Of a DNA stretch of 64,000 bases, positions 1 to 15,633 are shown one piece after another. The translations under genes and the position numbers were made by a program. The stretch is from positions 10,381,681 through 10,445,680 of the forward strand of contig NC_066562.1 of assembly GCF_024679095.1 (NCBI RefSeq), read 5' to 3'. Positions within the stretch are counted from its first letter, which is position 1. Every line of letters begins with the position of its first letter. Source of the stretch: Eriocheir sinensis. Taxonomy: Eukaryota; Arthropoda; Malacostraca; Decapoda; Varunidae. A model generated the notes under the pieces. That model did not search any database. It had not been told where the DNA came from and saw only the letters and a list, made by a program, of their open reading frames with translations.

Positions 1-292
1 ATCAATACAAATTTACCTTATTATATGTGTATTTTGTATATTAATTTTAATACAAATTTGATTAATCTATGTGTATTTTTGTATATGTATTTTTATAAAA
101 ATGTGCTTTATTTTATGGGTATTTTGCATCTTTATTTTCATACAAATTTACATTATTTTATTGATATTCTGTGTATTTATTTTAATATGATTTTACATTA
201 TTCTATGTGTATTTTGTATATATATTTTATATAAAATGTATTTGTTTTCATTTCATACAAATCTATTTTATTTTATGTATTTTTTGTACATG
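1..292 (+). repeat. Satellite segment, plus orientation (start of duplicon A1)
   Basis: About six monomers with the T-rich strand on top. The segment is nearly identical to the sequence starting at 11793. It ends at a small inverted junction around TGTACATGTA (284-293), after which the monomers run the other way. Confidence 0.85.
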
Positions 293-1337
293 TATACACA
301 TAAAATATTTAAATTTGTATTGAAATAAATATACAAAATGCAAATACAATAAGGTAAACTTCTATTGAAAGAGATATGCAAAAATACATATAAAACAATG
401 TAAATTTGTTTCAAAATATATATACGAATATACATAAAATAACGTAGATTTCTATAAAAATGTATATACAAAATACACATAAAATTAAGTAAATACGTAT
501 AAAAAAATGTAAACAAAATACACATAAAATATTGTAAATTCGAAACAAAATAAATAAACAAAATACCAATAAAAGAATGTGTATTTGTATAAATATAAAT
601 GTACAAAATACACATACAAAATAAACATAAAATAAGGTAAATTTGTATTGAAATATATGTACAAAATACACATAAAATAATGTCAATTTATATGAAAATA
701 TATATACAAACACATAAAATACCATGAATTTGTATAAAATTATATATTCAAAATAAATATTAAATAATGTAAATACGTATAAAAATATATATACAAAGTA
801 CATATAAAATAATGTAAATTCGTATCAATATAAATCAACAAAATACCAATAAAATAATATATATTTGAATGAAAATACATTTACAAAATACACATAACAT
901 AACTAAAATTTGTATTGAAATATATACAAAAATACATAAAAATAATTTGAGTTTCTATGAAAATAGATATTCAAAATACATATAAAACTAGGTAAATTTC
1001 TTTTGAAATATATATACAAAATACCCATAAAATATTGTAAATTTGTGTCAAAATATATAAACAAATACACATAAAATAACTTAAAATAACGTAAATATGT
1101 ATCAAATATATATACAAAAAACACATTAAATAATGTAAATATGTATAAAAAATATATATACAAAACATAAATAAAATAATGTAAAATCTTATCAAAATAA
1201 ACACAGAAAATATTAATAAAATAATGTAAATTTGTATGAAAATTAAGATGCAAAATACCCATAAAATAACGCATTTTTTATAAAATATATATACGACACA
1301 ACATAAAATATTTGATTTTGTATTAAAATAAATAGAT

Positions 1338-1338
<1 letters not shown>
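293..1338 (-). repeat. Satellite segment, minus orientation
   Basis: Monomers run on the reverse strand, where the 15-residue reading frame is found. The same block occurs at 12085-12849 but shorter there by about 281 bp. The missing stretch lies between two copies of a 13-base core (413-425 and 695-707). Part of the block is also found in inverted form at 19.84-20.25 kb. Confidence 0.85.
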
Positions 1339-2345
<1,007 letters not shown>

Positions 2346-3784
2346 CAAAATAAATACAGAATACACAAAAAAGATATGCAAAATACATATAAACAATGTA
2401 AATTATTTTCAAAATATATATACGAATACACATGAAATAAGGTAGATTTCTATAAAAATATATATACAAAATACACATATAATTAAGTAAATACGTATAA
2501 AAATGTATAAAATACACATAAAATAATGTAAACTAGTATCAAAATAAATAAACAAAATACCAATAAAAGAATGTGTATTTGTATAAATATATATATACAA
2601 AATACACATTAAATAATATAAATTTGTTTAAAACTATACAAAATACACATGAAATGATGTAAATACGTATAAAAATATATATACAAAATACACATTAAAT
2701 AATGTAAATTCGCGTCAAAATAAATAAATAAAATATCTATAAAAGAATATGTATTTGTATGAAAATAGATATACAAAATAAACATAGGATAACCAAAATC
2801 TGTATTAAACTATATACAAAAATACACAAAAATATTTTAAATTTGTAAGAAAATAAATATACAAAATACACATAAAATTAGGTAAATTTGTATTGAAATA
2901 CATTCACAAAATACATAAAATAATGTAAATTTGAATGAAAATACATAAACAAATACACTTAAAATAACGTAAATTTGTATAAAAAAAATATGTACAAAAC
3001 ACAAATACAATAATGTAAAATCGTATCAAAATAAATACACAGAATATTAATAAGATAATGTAAATTTGTATGAAAATAAAGAAGCAAAATACCCATAAAA
3101 TAACGCATTTTTTTTATTTATAAAAATATATATACCAAAATACACATCAAAAAATTAAATTTGTATTAAAATAAATATACAAAAAACACATACAATAAGG
3201 TAAATTTGTATTGAAATAGATATGCAAAATACATATAAAACAATGTAAATTTATTTCAAAATATATATACGAACACACATAAAATAACGTAGATTTCTAT
3301 AAAAATATATATACAAAATACACATAAAATGAAGTAAATACGTATAAAAAAATGTATACAAAATACACATAAAATAATGTAAATTCATATCAAAACAAAT
3401 AAACAAAATAAAAATAAAAGAATGTGTATTTGTATGAATATAAATATACAAAATACACATAAAATAACGTAAATTTATATAAAACTATATACAAAAATAC
3501 ACAGAAGTATTTAAATTTGTATGAAAAAATATACAAAATACACACGAAATAAGCTAAATTTGAATTGAAATATATATACAAAATACATGAAATAAAGTAA
3601 ATTTGTATCAAAATATTTATACAAATACACATATAATAACGTAAATTTGTATGAAAATATATAAACAAAATACACATTAAATAATGTAAATACGTATAAA
3701 AAAATATGTACAAAATACACATATAATCATGTAATTCGTATCAAAATAAATAAACAAAATACCAATAATATAATATAAATTTGT
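2346..3784 (-). repeat. Satellite segment, minus orientation
   Basis: Roughly 32 monomers on the reverse strand, with their subtypes in the standard order. A near-identical copy is at 13827-15270 (offset about 11,486) and an inverted copy at 7331-8769. No interruption by foreign sequence is visible. Confidence 0.85.
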
Positions 3785-4147
3785 ATGAGTAAACGTGTAT
3801 GTTGCATATTTTTATATACAAATCTACCTTATTATATACGCATTTTGTATATTAATTTTAATACAAATTTAATTATTCGATGTGTATTTTTGTATCTGTA
3901 TGTTTATAAACATATGCTTTATTTTTTGGGTATTTTGCATCTTTATTTTCATACAAATTTACATAATTTTATTGATATTCTGCTCATTCATTTTGATACG
4001 AATTGACATTATTCTGTGTATTTTGTATATATTTTTCATACAAATTTACGTTATTTTATGTTTAAAAATATGGACAAAAGACACATATAATCATGTAATT
4101 CGTATCAAAATAAATAAATAAAATACCAATAAAATAATAAAAATTTG
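3785..4147 (+). repeat. 364-bp local duplication unit with an inverted tail
   Basis: The stretch starting with the distinctive ATGAGTAAACGTGTATGTTG restarts, slightly changed, about 364 bp later at 4148. It is plus to about 4063 and then minus for about 80 bp. The same doubled structure is present at 15271-15633, so it predates the 11.5-kb duplication. The inverted arm at 7.3 kb has only one copy. Confidence 0.75.
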
Positions 4148-5229
4148 TATAAGTAAACGTGTATGTTGCATATTTTTTCAGTACAAATTTACCTTATTAT
4201 ATACGCATTTTGTATATTAATTTTAATACAAATTTAATTATTCGATGAGTATTTTTGTATCTGTATTTTTATAAAAATATGCTTTATTTTTTGGGTATTT
4301 TGCATCTTTATTTTCATACAAATTTACATTATTTTATTGATATTCTGCTCATTCATTTTGATACGAATTGACATTATTCTATGTGTATTTTGTATATATT
4401 TTTCATACAAATTTACGTTATTTTATGTGTATTTGCTTATATATTTTGACACAAATTTACAATATTTTATGGGTATTTTGTATATACATTTCAAAAGAAA
4501 TTTACCTAGTTTTATGTGTATTTTGTATATCTATTTTCATACAAACTCAAATTATTTCTATGTATTTTTGTATATATTTTAATACAAATTTTAGTTATGT
4601 TATGTGTATTTTGTAAATTTATTTTCATTCAAATATATATTATTTTATTGGTGCTTTGTTGATTTACATTAATACGAATTTACATTATTTTATATGTACT
4701 TTGTATATATATTTTTATACGCTTTTTCATTATTTAATATTTATTTTGAATATATATTTTTATATAAATTCATGCTATTTTATGTGTATTTGTATATATA
4801 TTTTTATATAAATTTACATTATTTTATGTATATTTTGTACATATATTTTTTTACAAATCTACCTTATTTTATGTTTATTTTGTATGTGTATTTTGTATAT
4901 TTATATTTATCCAAATACTCATTCTTTTATTGGTATTTTGATTATTTATTTTAAATCGAGTTTACATTATTTTATGTGTATTTTGTATACATTTTTTTAT
5001 ACGTATTTACGTAATTTTAAGTGTATTTTGTATATATATATTTATAGAAATCTACGTTTTTTTATTTGTATTCGTATATATATTTTGAAACAAATTTACA
5101 TTGCTTTATATGTATTTTTGCATATCTCTTTCAATACAAATTTACCTTATTGTATGTGCATTTTGTATATTTATTTCAATGCAAATTTAAATATTTTATG
5201 TGTATTTTGGTATATATATTTTTTTAAGA
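4148..5229 (+). repeat. Satellite segment, plus orientation
   Basis: About 24 monomers. The direct copy is at 15634-16716 and the inverted copy at 6256-7330, where paired coordinates sum to about 11,484. The segment includes a variant subtype whose peptide reads FYTYLRNFKCILYIY. Confidence 0.85.
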
Positions 5230-5415
5230 TTACGAAAATTTGAATAAAAATATATACAAAAAAACAAAAAAATTAATTTCAATTTGTATGAAAATAGATA
5301 TACAAAATACACATATAATTAGTTAAATTTGTATTTAAATACATGTACAAAATACACATAAAATAATGTAAATTTGTATGAAATGCAAACAAATTCACAT
5401 AAAATTCGCGTCAAA
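5230..5415 (-). repeat. Satellite segment, minus; inner end of the left palindrome arm
   Basis: About four monomers running minus and ending in an unusual GC-bearing stretch, AAATTCGCGTCAAA. The reverse complement of that stretch starts the right arm at 6070, which fixes the inner edges of the palindrome. Confidence 0.8.
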
Positions 5416-6069
5416 TATTTTTTTTTTTTGTATACAATTTTTTTATACGTATTTACTTCATTTTATGTGTATTTTGTATATATATTTTTATAGAAATCTA
5501 CGTTATTTCATGTGTATTCGTATATATATTTTGAAACAAATTTACATTGTTTTATATGTATTTTGCATATCTATTTGAATACAAATTTACCTTATTGTAT
5601 CTGTTTTTTTATATTAATTTTAATACAAATTTAATTTTTTTATGTGTATTTTGGTATATATATTTTTATAAATCAAAAAAAGCGTTATTTTATGGGTATT
5701 TTGCTTCTTTATTTTCCTACAAATTTACATTATTTTATTAATATTCTGTGTATTTATTTTGATACGATTTTACATTATTCTATTTGTGTTTTGTACATAT
5801 TTTTTTATACAAATTTACGTTATTTTAAGTGTATTTGTTTATGTATTTTCATTCAAATTTCCAGTATTTTATGTGTATTTTGTGTATGTATTTCAATACA
5901 AATTTGCCTAATTTTATGTGTATTTTGTATATTTATTTTCATACAAATTTAAAATATTTTTGTGTATTTTTCTATTTAGTTTGATAAAAATTTATATTAT
6001 TTTATGTGTATTTTGTATATCTATTTTCATACAAATACACGTTCTTTTATTGATATTTTGTTTATTTAT
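5416..6069 (+). repeat. Spacer between the palindrome arms (satellite, plus)
   Basis: About 650 bp of plus monomers separate the two arms. Their order matches, in reverse, the minus monomers at 2.7-3.35 kb. In the duplicated copy the same family of monomers follows the arm end at 16904 in minus orientation, so this stretch has opposite polarity in the two copies. Confidence 0.7.
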
Positions 6070-6255
6070 TTTGACGCGAATTTTATGTGAATTTGTTTTC
6101 ATTTCATACAAATTTACATTATTTTATGTGTATTTTGTACATGTATTTAAATACAAATTTAACTAATTATATGTGTATTTTGTATATCTATTTTCATACA
6201 AATTAAAATTTATTTTTTTGTTTTTTTGTATATATTTTTATTCAAATTTTCGTAA
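6070..6255 (+). repeat. Satellite segment, plus; inner end of the right arm
   Basis: Mirror image of 5230-5415, with the GACGCGAATTTT signature at its left edge. Confidence 0.8.
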
Positions 6256-7330
6256 TCTTATAAAAATATATATACCATAAAACACATAAAATATTTAAAT
6301 TTGCATTGAAATAAATATACAAAATGCACATACAATAAGGTAAATTTGTATTGAAAGAGATATGCAAAAATACATATAAAACAATGTAAATTTGTTTCAA
6401 AATATATATACAAATACAAATAAAAAAACGTAGATTTCTATAAATATATATATACAAAATACACATAAAATTAAGTAAATACGTATAGAAAAATGTATTC
6501 AAAATACACATAAAATAATGTAAATTCGAATTAAAATAAATAAACAAAATACCAATAAAAGAATGTGTATTTGGATAAATATAAATATACAATATACACA
6601 TACAAAATAAACATAAAATAAGGTAGATTTGTAAAAAAATATATGTACAAAATACACATAAAATAATGTAAATTATATAAAAATATATATACAAATACAG
6701 ATAAAATACCATGAATTTGTATAAAAATATATATTCAAAATAAATATTAAATAATATAAAAGCGTATAAAAATATATATACAAAGTACATATAAAATAAT
6801 GTAAATTCGTATCAATATAAATCAACAAAACACCAATAAAATAATATATATTTGAATGAAAATAAATTTACAAAATACACATAACATAACTAAAATTTGT
6901 ATTAAAATATTACAAAAATACATAGGAATAATTTGAGTTTGTATGAAAATAGATATACAAAATACACATAAAACTAGGTAAATTTCTTTTGAAATGTAAA
7001 TACAAAATACCCATAAAATATTGTAAATTTGTGTCAAAATATATAAACAAATACACATAAAATAACGTAAATTTGTATGAAAAATATATACAAAATACAC
7101 ATAGAATAATGTCAATTCGTATCAAAATGAATGAGCTGAATATCAATAAAATAATGTAAATTTGTATGAAAATAAAGATGCAAAATACCCAAAAAATAAA
7201 GCATATGTTTATAAAAATACAGATACAAAAATACAAATCGAATAATTAAATTTGTATTAAAATTAATATACAAAATGCGTATATAATAAGGTAAATTTGT
7301 ATTGAAAAAATATACAACATACACGTTTAC
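6256..7330 (-). repeat. Satellite segment, minus orientation
   Basis: Mirror image of 4148-5229. The reverse-strand reading frame at 6242-6790 and the plus-strand frame at 4694-5243 encode nearly the same repetitive peptide, which is how the inversion was recognised. Confidence 0.85.
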
Positions 7331-8769
7331 TCATACAAATTTATATTATTTTATTGGTATTTTGTTTATTTATTTTGATACGAGTTACATGATTATATGT
7401 GTATTTTGTACATATTTTTTTATACGTATTTACATTATTTAATGTGTATTTTGTTTATATATTTTCATACAAATTTACGTTATTTTATGTGTATTTGTAT
7501 AAATATTTTGATACAAATTTACTTTATTTCATGTATTTTGTATATATATTTCAAGTCAAGTTTAGCTTATTTTGTGTGTATTTTGTATATATTTTCATAC
7601 AAATTTAATTACTTCTATGTATTTTTGTATATAGTTTTATATAAATTTACGGAATTTTATGTGTATTTTGTATATTTATATTTATACAAATACACATTCT
7701 TTTATTGGTATTTTGTTTATTTATTTTGATACGAGTTTACATTATTTTAAGTGTTTTTTGTATACATTTTTTTATACGTATTTACTTCATTTTATGTGTA
7801 TTTTGTATATATATTTTTATAGAAATCTACGTTATTTTATGTGTATTCGTATATCTATTTTGAAACAAATTTACATTGCTTTATATGTATTTTGCATATC
7901 TATTTCAATACAAATTTACCTTATTGTATGTGTTTTTTGTATATTTATTTTAATACAAATTTAATTTTTTGATCTGTATTTTGGTATATATATTTTATAA
8001 ATAAAAAAGCGTTATTTTATGGGCATTTTGCTTCTTTATTTTTATACAAATTTACATTATTTTATTAATATTCTGTGTATTTTTTTATACGTATTTACAT
8101 TATTCTATTTGTGTTTTGTACATATTTTTTTATACAAATTTACGTTATTTTAAGTGTATTTGTTTATGTATTTTCATTCAAATTTACATTATTTTATGTG
8201 TATTTTGTGTATGTATTTCAATACAAATTTACCTAATTTTATGTGAATTTTGTATATTTATTTTCATACGAATTTAAAATATTTTTATATTTTTGTATAT
8301 AGTTTGATACAAATTTAGGTTATTTTATGTGTATTTTGTATATCTATTTTCATACAAATACACATTCTTTTATTGATATTTTGTTTATTTATTTTGACGC
8401 GAATTTACATTATTTAATGTGTATTTTGTATATATATTTTATACGTATTTACATCATTTCATGTGTATTTTGTATAGTTTTAAACAAATTTATATTATTT
8501 AATGTGTATTTTGTATATATATATTTATAGAAATAAACATTCTTTTATTGGTATTTTGTTTATTTATTTTGATACTAATTTACATTATTTTATGTGTATT
8601 TTGTATACATTTTTTATACGTATTTACTTAATTTTATGTGTATTTTGTATATATATTTTTATAGAAATCTACCTTATTTCATGTGTATTCGTATATATAT
8701 TTTGAAACAAATTTACATTGTTTATATGTATTTTGCATATCTATTTTTATGTATTCTGAATTTATTTTT
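7331..8769 (+). repeat. Satellite segment, plus orientation
   Basis: Mirror image of 2346-3784 with small indels. The subtypes are in the standard order from the NTHSF type through RNLRYF, TNLPYC and on. It ends at a junction near 8770 where TTATTTTTGTTATACATAG leads into minus monomers. Confidence 0.85.
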
Positions 8770-9722
8770 GTTATACATAGAATAATGTAAAATCGTATCA
8801 AAATAGGTACACAGAATATCAATAAAATAATTTAAATTTGTATGAAAATAAAGATGCAAAATACCCATAAGATAAAGCATTTTTTTAAAATACATATACA
8901 AAAATACACATAGAATAATTAAATTTGTATTAAAATTAATATACAAAATGCACACATACAATAAGGTAAATTTGTATTGAAAAAAAACGCAAAATACAAA
9001 TAAAACAGAGTAAATTTGTTTCAAAATATATAAACGAATACACATAAAATAACGTAGATTTCTATAGAAATATATATACAAAATACACATGAAATTATGT
9101 AAATACGTATAAAAATATATATATAAAATACATATTAAGTAATGTAAATTTGTGACAAAATAAATAAACAAAATATCATGAAAAGAATGTGTATTTGTAT
9201 GAAAATAAATAATAGATAATAAATTTGTATGTAATATATATGCAAGATACACATTAAATAATGTAAATATGTATAAAAAAATATATACAAAAAACAAATA
9301 GAATAATGTAAAATCGTATCAAAATAAATACACCGAATATTAATAAAATAATGTAAATTTGTATGAAAATAAAGATGCAAAATTCTTATCAAAAAGCGCA
9401 TTTCTTATAAAAAATATATATACCAAAATACACATAAAATATTTAAATTTGTATTGAAATAAATATACAAAATGCACATGCAATAAGGTAAACTTCTGTT
9501 GAAAGAGATATCAAAAATACATATAAAAAATTGTAAATTTGTTTCAAAATATATATACGAATACACATAAAATAACGTAGATTTCTATAAAAATATATAT
9601 ACAAAATACACATAAAATTAGGTAAATACGTATTAAAAAATTTAAACAAAATACACATAAAATAATATAAATTCGAAACTAAATAAAAAAAAAAAAATAA
9701 CAATAAAAGAATGTGTATTTGT
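8770..9722 (-). repeat. Satellite segment, minus orientation
   Basis: Mirror image of 1338-2345 without the dinucleotide expansion. Near 9115-9135 only a short TATATATA remains where the left arm has 136 bp. Confidence 0.85.
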
Positions 9723-12084
9723 TCTGTGTATTTTTTGTATATAGTTTTACACAAATTTACGATATTTTATGTGTATTTTGTATATTTATATTTATACAAA
9801 TACATATTCTTTTATTGGTATTTTGTTTATTTATTTTGATACGATTTTTATGTGTATTTTGTACTCATTTTTTTATACGTATTTACTTCATTTTATGTGT
9901 ATTTTGTATATATTTTTATAGAAATCAACGTTATTTTATGTGTATTCGTATATATATTTTGAAACAAATTTACATTGTTTTATATGTATTTTGCATATCT
10001 ATTTCAATGTATTTTGTATATATTTTTATAGAAATCAACGTTATTTTATGTGTATTCGTATATATATTTAGAAACAAATTTACATTGTTTTATATGTATT
10101 TTGCATATCTATTTCAATACAAATTTACCTTACAGTATGTGCATTTTTTATATTTATTTTAATACAAATTTTAATATTTTATGTGTATTTTCGTATATAT
10201 ATTTTTATAAAAAATGAGTTATTTTATGTCTATTTTGCATCTTTATTTTCTTACAAATTTACATTATTTAATTAATATTCTGTGTATTTATTTTGATACG
10301 ATTTTACATTATTCTATTTGTGTTTTGTATATAGTTTTATACATATTTACATTATTTTATTAGTATTTTGTATATATATTTGATACAAATTTACGTTATT
10401 TTAAGTGTATATGTTTATATATTTTCATTCAAATTTCCATTATTTTATGTGTATTTTGTATATGTATTTCAATACAAATTTACCTAATTTTATGTGTATT
10501 TTGTATATTTATTTTCATACAAATTTAAATTATTTTTGTGTATTTTTGTATATAGTTTTATACAAACAGGTTATTTTATGACATTTTTGTATATCTATTT
10601 TCATACAAATACACATTCTTTTATTGATATTTTGTTTATTTATTTTGAGGAGAATTTAAATTATTTAATGTGTATTTTGTATATATATATTTTTATACGT
10701 ATTTACATCATTTCATGTGTATTTTGTATATATATTTCTATAGAAATCTACGTTATTTTATGTGTATTCGTATATAGATTTTTAAACAAATTTACGCTTT
10801 AAAGTGCATTTTGTATATTTTTTCAATACAAATTTACCTTATTGTACGTGCATTTTGTATATTAATTTTAACACAAATATAATTATTCTATGTGTATTTT
10901 TGTATATGTATTTTTAAAAAAAATATGCTTTATTTTATGGGTATTTTGCATCTTTATTTTCATACAAAATTACATTATTTTATTGATATTCTGTGTATTT
11001 ATTTTTATACGATTTTACATTATTCTATGTGTATTTTGTATATATTTTTCATTTAATTTAGCTTATTTTATGTGTATTTTGTATATCTATTTGTTTTAAT
11101 ACAAAATCAAATATTCTATGTTTTTTCGTATATATATTTTTATAAAAAATGCGTTATTTTATGGGTATTTTGCATCTTAATTTTCATACAAATTTACATT
11201 ATTTTATTAATATTTTCTGTATTTATTTTTAAACGATTTTACATTATTTTATTTGTGTTTTGTATATATTTTTTATACATATTTACATTATTTAATGTGT
11301 TTTTTGTATATATATTTGATACAAAGTTACGTTATTTTATGTGTATTTTGTATATGTATTTCAATACAAATTTGCATTAAATTACGTTATGTTTATATAT
11401 TTTCATTCAAATTTTTATTATTTTATGTGTATTTTGTATATGTATTTCAATACAAATTTACCTAATTTTATATGTTTTTTGTATATTTATTTTCATACAA
11501 GTTTAAATTTTTTTTGTGTATTTTTGTTTATAGTTTTATATTAATTTAGGTTATTTTATGTGTATTTTGTATATCTATTTTCATACAAATACACATTCTT
11601 TTCATGATATTTTGTTTATTTATTTTGACACGAATTAACATTATTTAATGTGTATTTTGTATATATATTTTTATACGTATTTACATTATTTCAAGTGTAT
11701 TTTGTATATATATTTCTATAGAAATCTGCGTTATTTTATGTGTATTCGTATATATATTTTGAAACAAATTTACATTGTTTTATGCATATTTTATCAATAC
11801 AAATTTACCTTATTATATGTGTATTTTGTATATTAATTTTAATACAAATTTGATTAATCTATGTGTATTTTTGTATATGTATTTTTATAAAAATGTGCTT
11901 TATTTTATGGGTATTTTGCATCTTTATTTTCATACAAATTTACATTATTTTATTGATATTCTGTGTATTTATTTTAATATGATTTTACATTATTCTATGT
12001 GTATTTTGTATATATATTTTATATAAAATGTATTTGTTTTCATTTCATACAAATCTATTTTATTTTATGTATTTTTTGTACATG
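9723..12084 (+). repeat. Satellite segment, plus orientation
   Basis: About 52 monomers between the palindrome and duplicon A2. It contains a recent 110-bp direct duplication at 9899-10118. From 11793 it merges into the copy of the window's first bases. Confidence 0.85.
9899..10118 (+). repeat. 110-bp recent tandem duplication
   Basis: Two adjacent 110-bp units (for example ATTTTGTATA at 9901 and 10011) are nearly identical, with one visible substitution (TTTTG against TTTAG before GAAAC). The length is not a multiple of 45, so the event did not keep monomer register. Confidence 0.85.
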
Positions 12085-12849
12085 TATACACATAAAATAT
12101 TTAAATTTGTATTGAAATAAATATACAAAATGCAAATACAATAAGGTAAACTTCTATTGAAAGAGATATGCAAAAATACATATAAAACAATGTAAATTTG
12201 TTTCAAAATATATATACAAATACACATAAAATACCATGAATTTGTATAAAATTATATATTCAAAATAAATATTAAATAATGTAAATCCGTATAAAAATAT
12301 ATATACAAAGTACATATAAAATAATGTAAATTCGTATCAATATAAATCAACAAAATACCAATAAAATAATATATATTTGAATGAAAATACATTTACAAAA
12401 TACACATAACATAACTAAAATTTGTATTGAAATATATACAAAAATACATAAAAATAATTTGAGTTTCTATGAAAATAGATATTCAAAATACATATAAAAC
12501 TAGGTAAATTTCTTTTGAAATATATATACAAATACCCATAAAATATTGTAAATTTGTGTCAAAATATATAAACAAATACACATAAAATAACTTAAAATAA
12601 CGTAAATATGTATCAAATATATATACAAAAAACACATTAAATAATGTAATTATGTATAAAAAATATATATACAAAACATAAATAAAATAATGTAAAATCT
12701 TATCAAAATAAACACAGAAAATATTAATAAAATAATGTAAATTTGTATGAAAATTAAGATGCAAAATATCCATAAAATAACGCATTTTTTATAAAAATAT
12801 ATATACGAAAAAACATAAAATATTTGATTTTGTATTAAAATAAATAGAT
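12085..12849 (-). repeat. Satellite segment, minus orientation
   Basis: Copy of 293-1338 with about 281 bp missing (about six monomers). The join is in the shared core AAAATATATATAC near 12207-12219. Confidence 0.85.
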
Positions 12850-13401
12850 ATACATTCTTTTATTGGTATTTTGTTTATTTATTTTGTTTCGAATTTACAT
12901 TATTTTATGTGTATTTTGTTTACATTTTTTTATACGTATTTACTTAATTTTATGTGTTTTTTGTATATATATTTTTATAGAAATCTACGTTATTTTATGT
13001 GTATTCGTATATATATATTTGAAACAAATTTACATTGTTTTATATGTATTTTTGCATATCTCTTTCAATAGAAGTTTACCTTATTGCATGTGCATTTTGT
13101 ATATTTATTTCAATAAAAATTTAAATATTTTATGTGTATTTTGGTATATATATTTTTATAAGAAATGCGCTATTTGATGGGAATTTTGCATCTTTATTTT
13201 CATACAAATTTACATTATTTTATTAATATTGGGTGTATTTATTTATTTATCTATTTGTTTTTTGTATATATTTTTTTATACATATTTACATTATTTAAAT
13301 GTATCTTGCATATATATTACATACAAATTTATTATCTATTATTTATTTTCATACAAATACACATTCTTTTCATGATATTTTGTTTATTTATTTTGTCACG
13401 A

Positions 13402-13439
<38 letters not shown>

Positions 13440-13826
13440 TATATATAGATATATATATATATATATATATATACTTTTATACGTATTTACATAATTTCAT
13501 GTGTATTTTGCATATATATTTCTATAGAAATCTACGTTATTTTATGTGTATTCGTATATATATTTTGAAACAAATTTACACTGTTTTATTTGTGTTTTGC
13601 GTTTTTTTTTTCAATACAAATTTACCTTATTGTATGTGTGCATTTTGTATATTAATTTTAATACAAATTTAATTATTCTATGTGTATTTTTGTATATGTA
13701 TTTTTAAAAAAAAAATGCTTTATCTTATGGGTATTTTGCATCTTTATTTTCATACAAATTTAAATTATTTTATTGATATTCTGTGTACTTATTTTGATAC
13801 GATTTTACATTATTCTATGTATAACA
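12850..13826 (+). repeat. Satellite segment, plus, with a short (TA)n
   Basis: Copy of 1338-2345. It carries a shorter, interrupted dinucleotide tract at 13405-13473. Confidence 0.85.
13405..13473. repeat. (TA)n tract, interrupted
   Basis: About 69 bp with breaks TAAT (near 13432) and AGAT (near 13447). It sits at the same site as the 136-bp tract at 1900. Confidence 0.95.
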
Positions 13827-15270
13827 AAAATAAATACAGAATACACAAAAAAAGATATGCAAAATACAGATAAACAATGTAAATTATTTTCAAAATATAT
13901 ATACGAATACACATGAAATAAGGTAGATTTCTATAAAAATATATATACAAAATACACATATAATTAAGTAAATACGTATAAAAAATGTATACAAAATACA
14001 CATAAAATAATGTAAACTAGTATCAAAATAAATAAACAAAATACCAATAAAAGAATGTGTATTTGTATAAATATATATATACAAAATACACATTAAATAA
14101 TATAAATTTGTTTAAAACTATACAAAATACACATGAAATGATGTAAATACGTATAAAAATATATATACAAAATACACATTAAATAATGTAAATTCGCGTA
14201 AAAATAAATAAATAAAATATCAATAAAAGAATATGTATTTGTATGAAAATAGATATACAAAATACACATAAGATAACCTAAATTTGTATTAAACTATATA
14301 CAAAAATACACAAAAAATATTTTAAATTTGTCAGAAAATAAATATACAAAATACACATATAATTAGGTAAGTTTGTATTGAAATACATACACAAAATACA
14401 CATAAAATAATGTAAATTTGAATGAAAATACATAAACAAATACACTTAAAATAACGTAAATTTGTATAAAAAAATATGTACAAAACACAAATAGAATAAT
14501 GTAAAATCGTATCAAAATAAATACACAGAATATTAATAAGATAATGTAAATTTGTATGAAAATAAAGAAGCAAAATACCCATAAAATAACGCATTTTTTT
14601 TATTTATAAAAATATATATACCAAAATATACATCAAAAAATTAAATTTGTATTAAAATAAATATACAAAAAACACATACAATAAGGTAAATTTGTATTGA
14701 AATAGATATGCAAAATACATATAAAACAATGTAAATTTATTTCAAAATATATATACGAACACACATAAAATAACGTAGATTTCTATAAAAATATATATAC
14801 AAAATACACATAAAATGAAGTAAATACGTATAAAAAAATGTATACAAAATACACATAAAATAATGTAAATTCGTATCAAAACAAATAAACAAAATAAAAA
14901 TAAAAGAATGTGTATTTGTATGAATATAAATATACAAAATACACATAAAATAACGTAAATTTATTTAAAACTATATACAAAAATACACAGAAGTATTTAA
15001 ATTTGTATGAAAAAATATACAAAATACACACGAAATAAGCTAAATTTGAATTTAAATATATATACAAAATACATGAAATAAAGTAAATTTGTATCAAAAT
15101 ATTTATACAAATACACATATAATAACGTAAATTTGTATGAAAATATATAAACAAAATACACATTAAATAATGTAAATACGTATAAAAAAATATGTACAAA
15201 ATACACATATAATCATGTAATTCGTATCAAAATAAATAAACAAAATACCAATAAAATAATATAAATTTGT
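13827..15270 (-). repeat. Satellite segment, minus orientation
   Basis: Copy of 2346-3784 at a constant offset of about 11,486 with few substitutions. Confidence 0.85.
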
Positions 15271-15633
15271 ATGAGTAAACGTGTATGTTGCATATTTTTC
15301 TATACAAATCTATCTTATTATATACGCATTTTGTATATTAATTTTAATACAAATTTAATTATTCGATGTGTATTTTTGTATCTGTATGTTTATAAACATA
15401 TGCTTTATTTTTTGGGTATTTTGCATCTTTATTTTCATACAAATTTACATTATTTTATTGATATTCTGCTCATTCATTTTGATACGAATTGACATTATTC
15501 TGTGTATTTTGTATATATTTTTCATACAAATTTACGTTATTTTATGTTTGAAAATATGGACAAAAGACACATATAATCATGTAATTCGTATCAAAATAAA
15601 TAAATAAAATACCAATAAAATAATAAAAATTTG
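15271..15633 (+). repeat. Copy of the 364-bp local duplication unit
   Basis: Same structure as 3785-4147: plus to about 15,550, then a short minus tail, then a restart at 15634 with the GTGTATGTTG signature. Confidence 0.75.

Larger units (their letters stand above)
6070..9722 (-). repeat. Right arm of the large imperfect inverted repeat
   Basis: Reverse complement of 1338-5415, lacking the 364-bp duplicated unit and the (TA)n expansion. It is also inverted with respect to 12850-16904. The outer edge near 9722 is marked by an A-rich interruption (about 13 A between 9677 and 9693) and a change of monomer direction. Confidence 0.8.
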
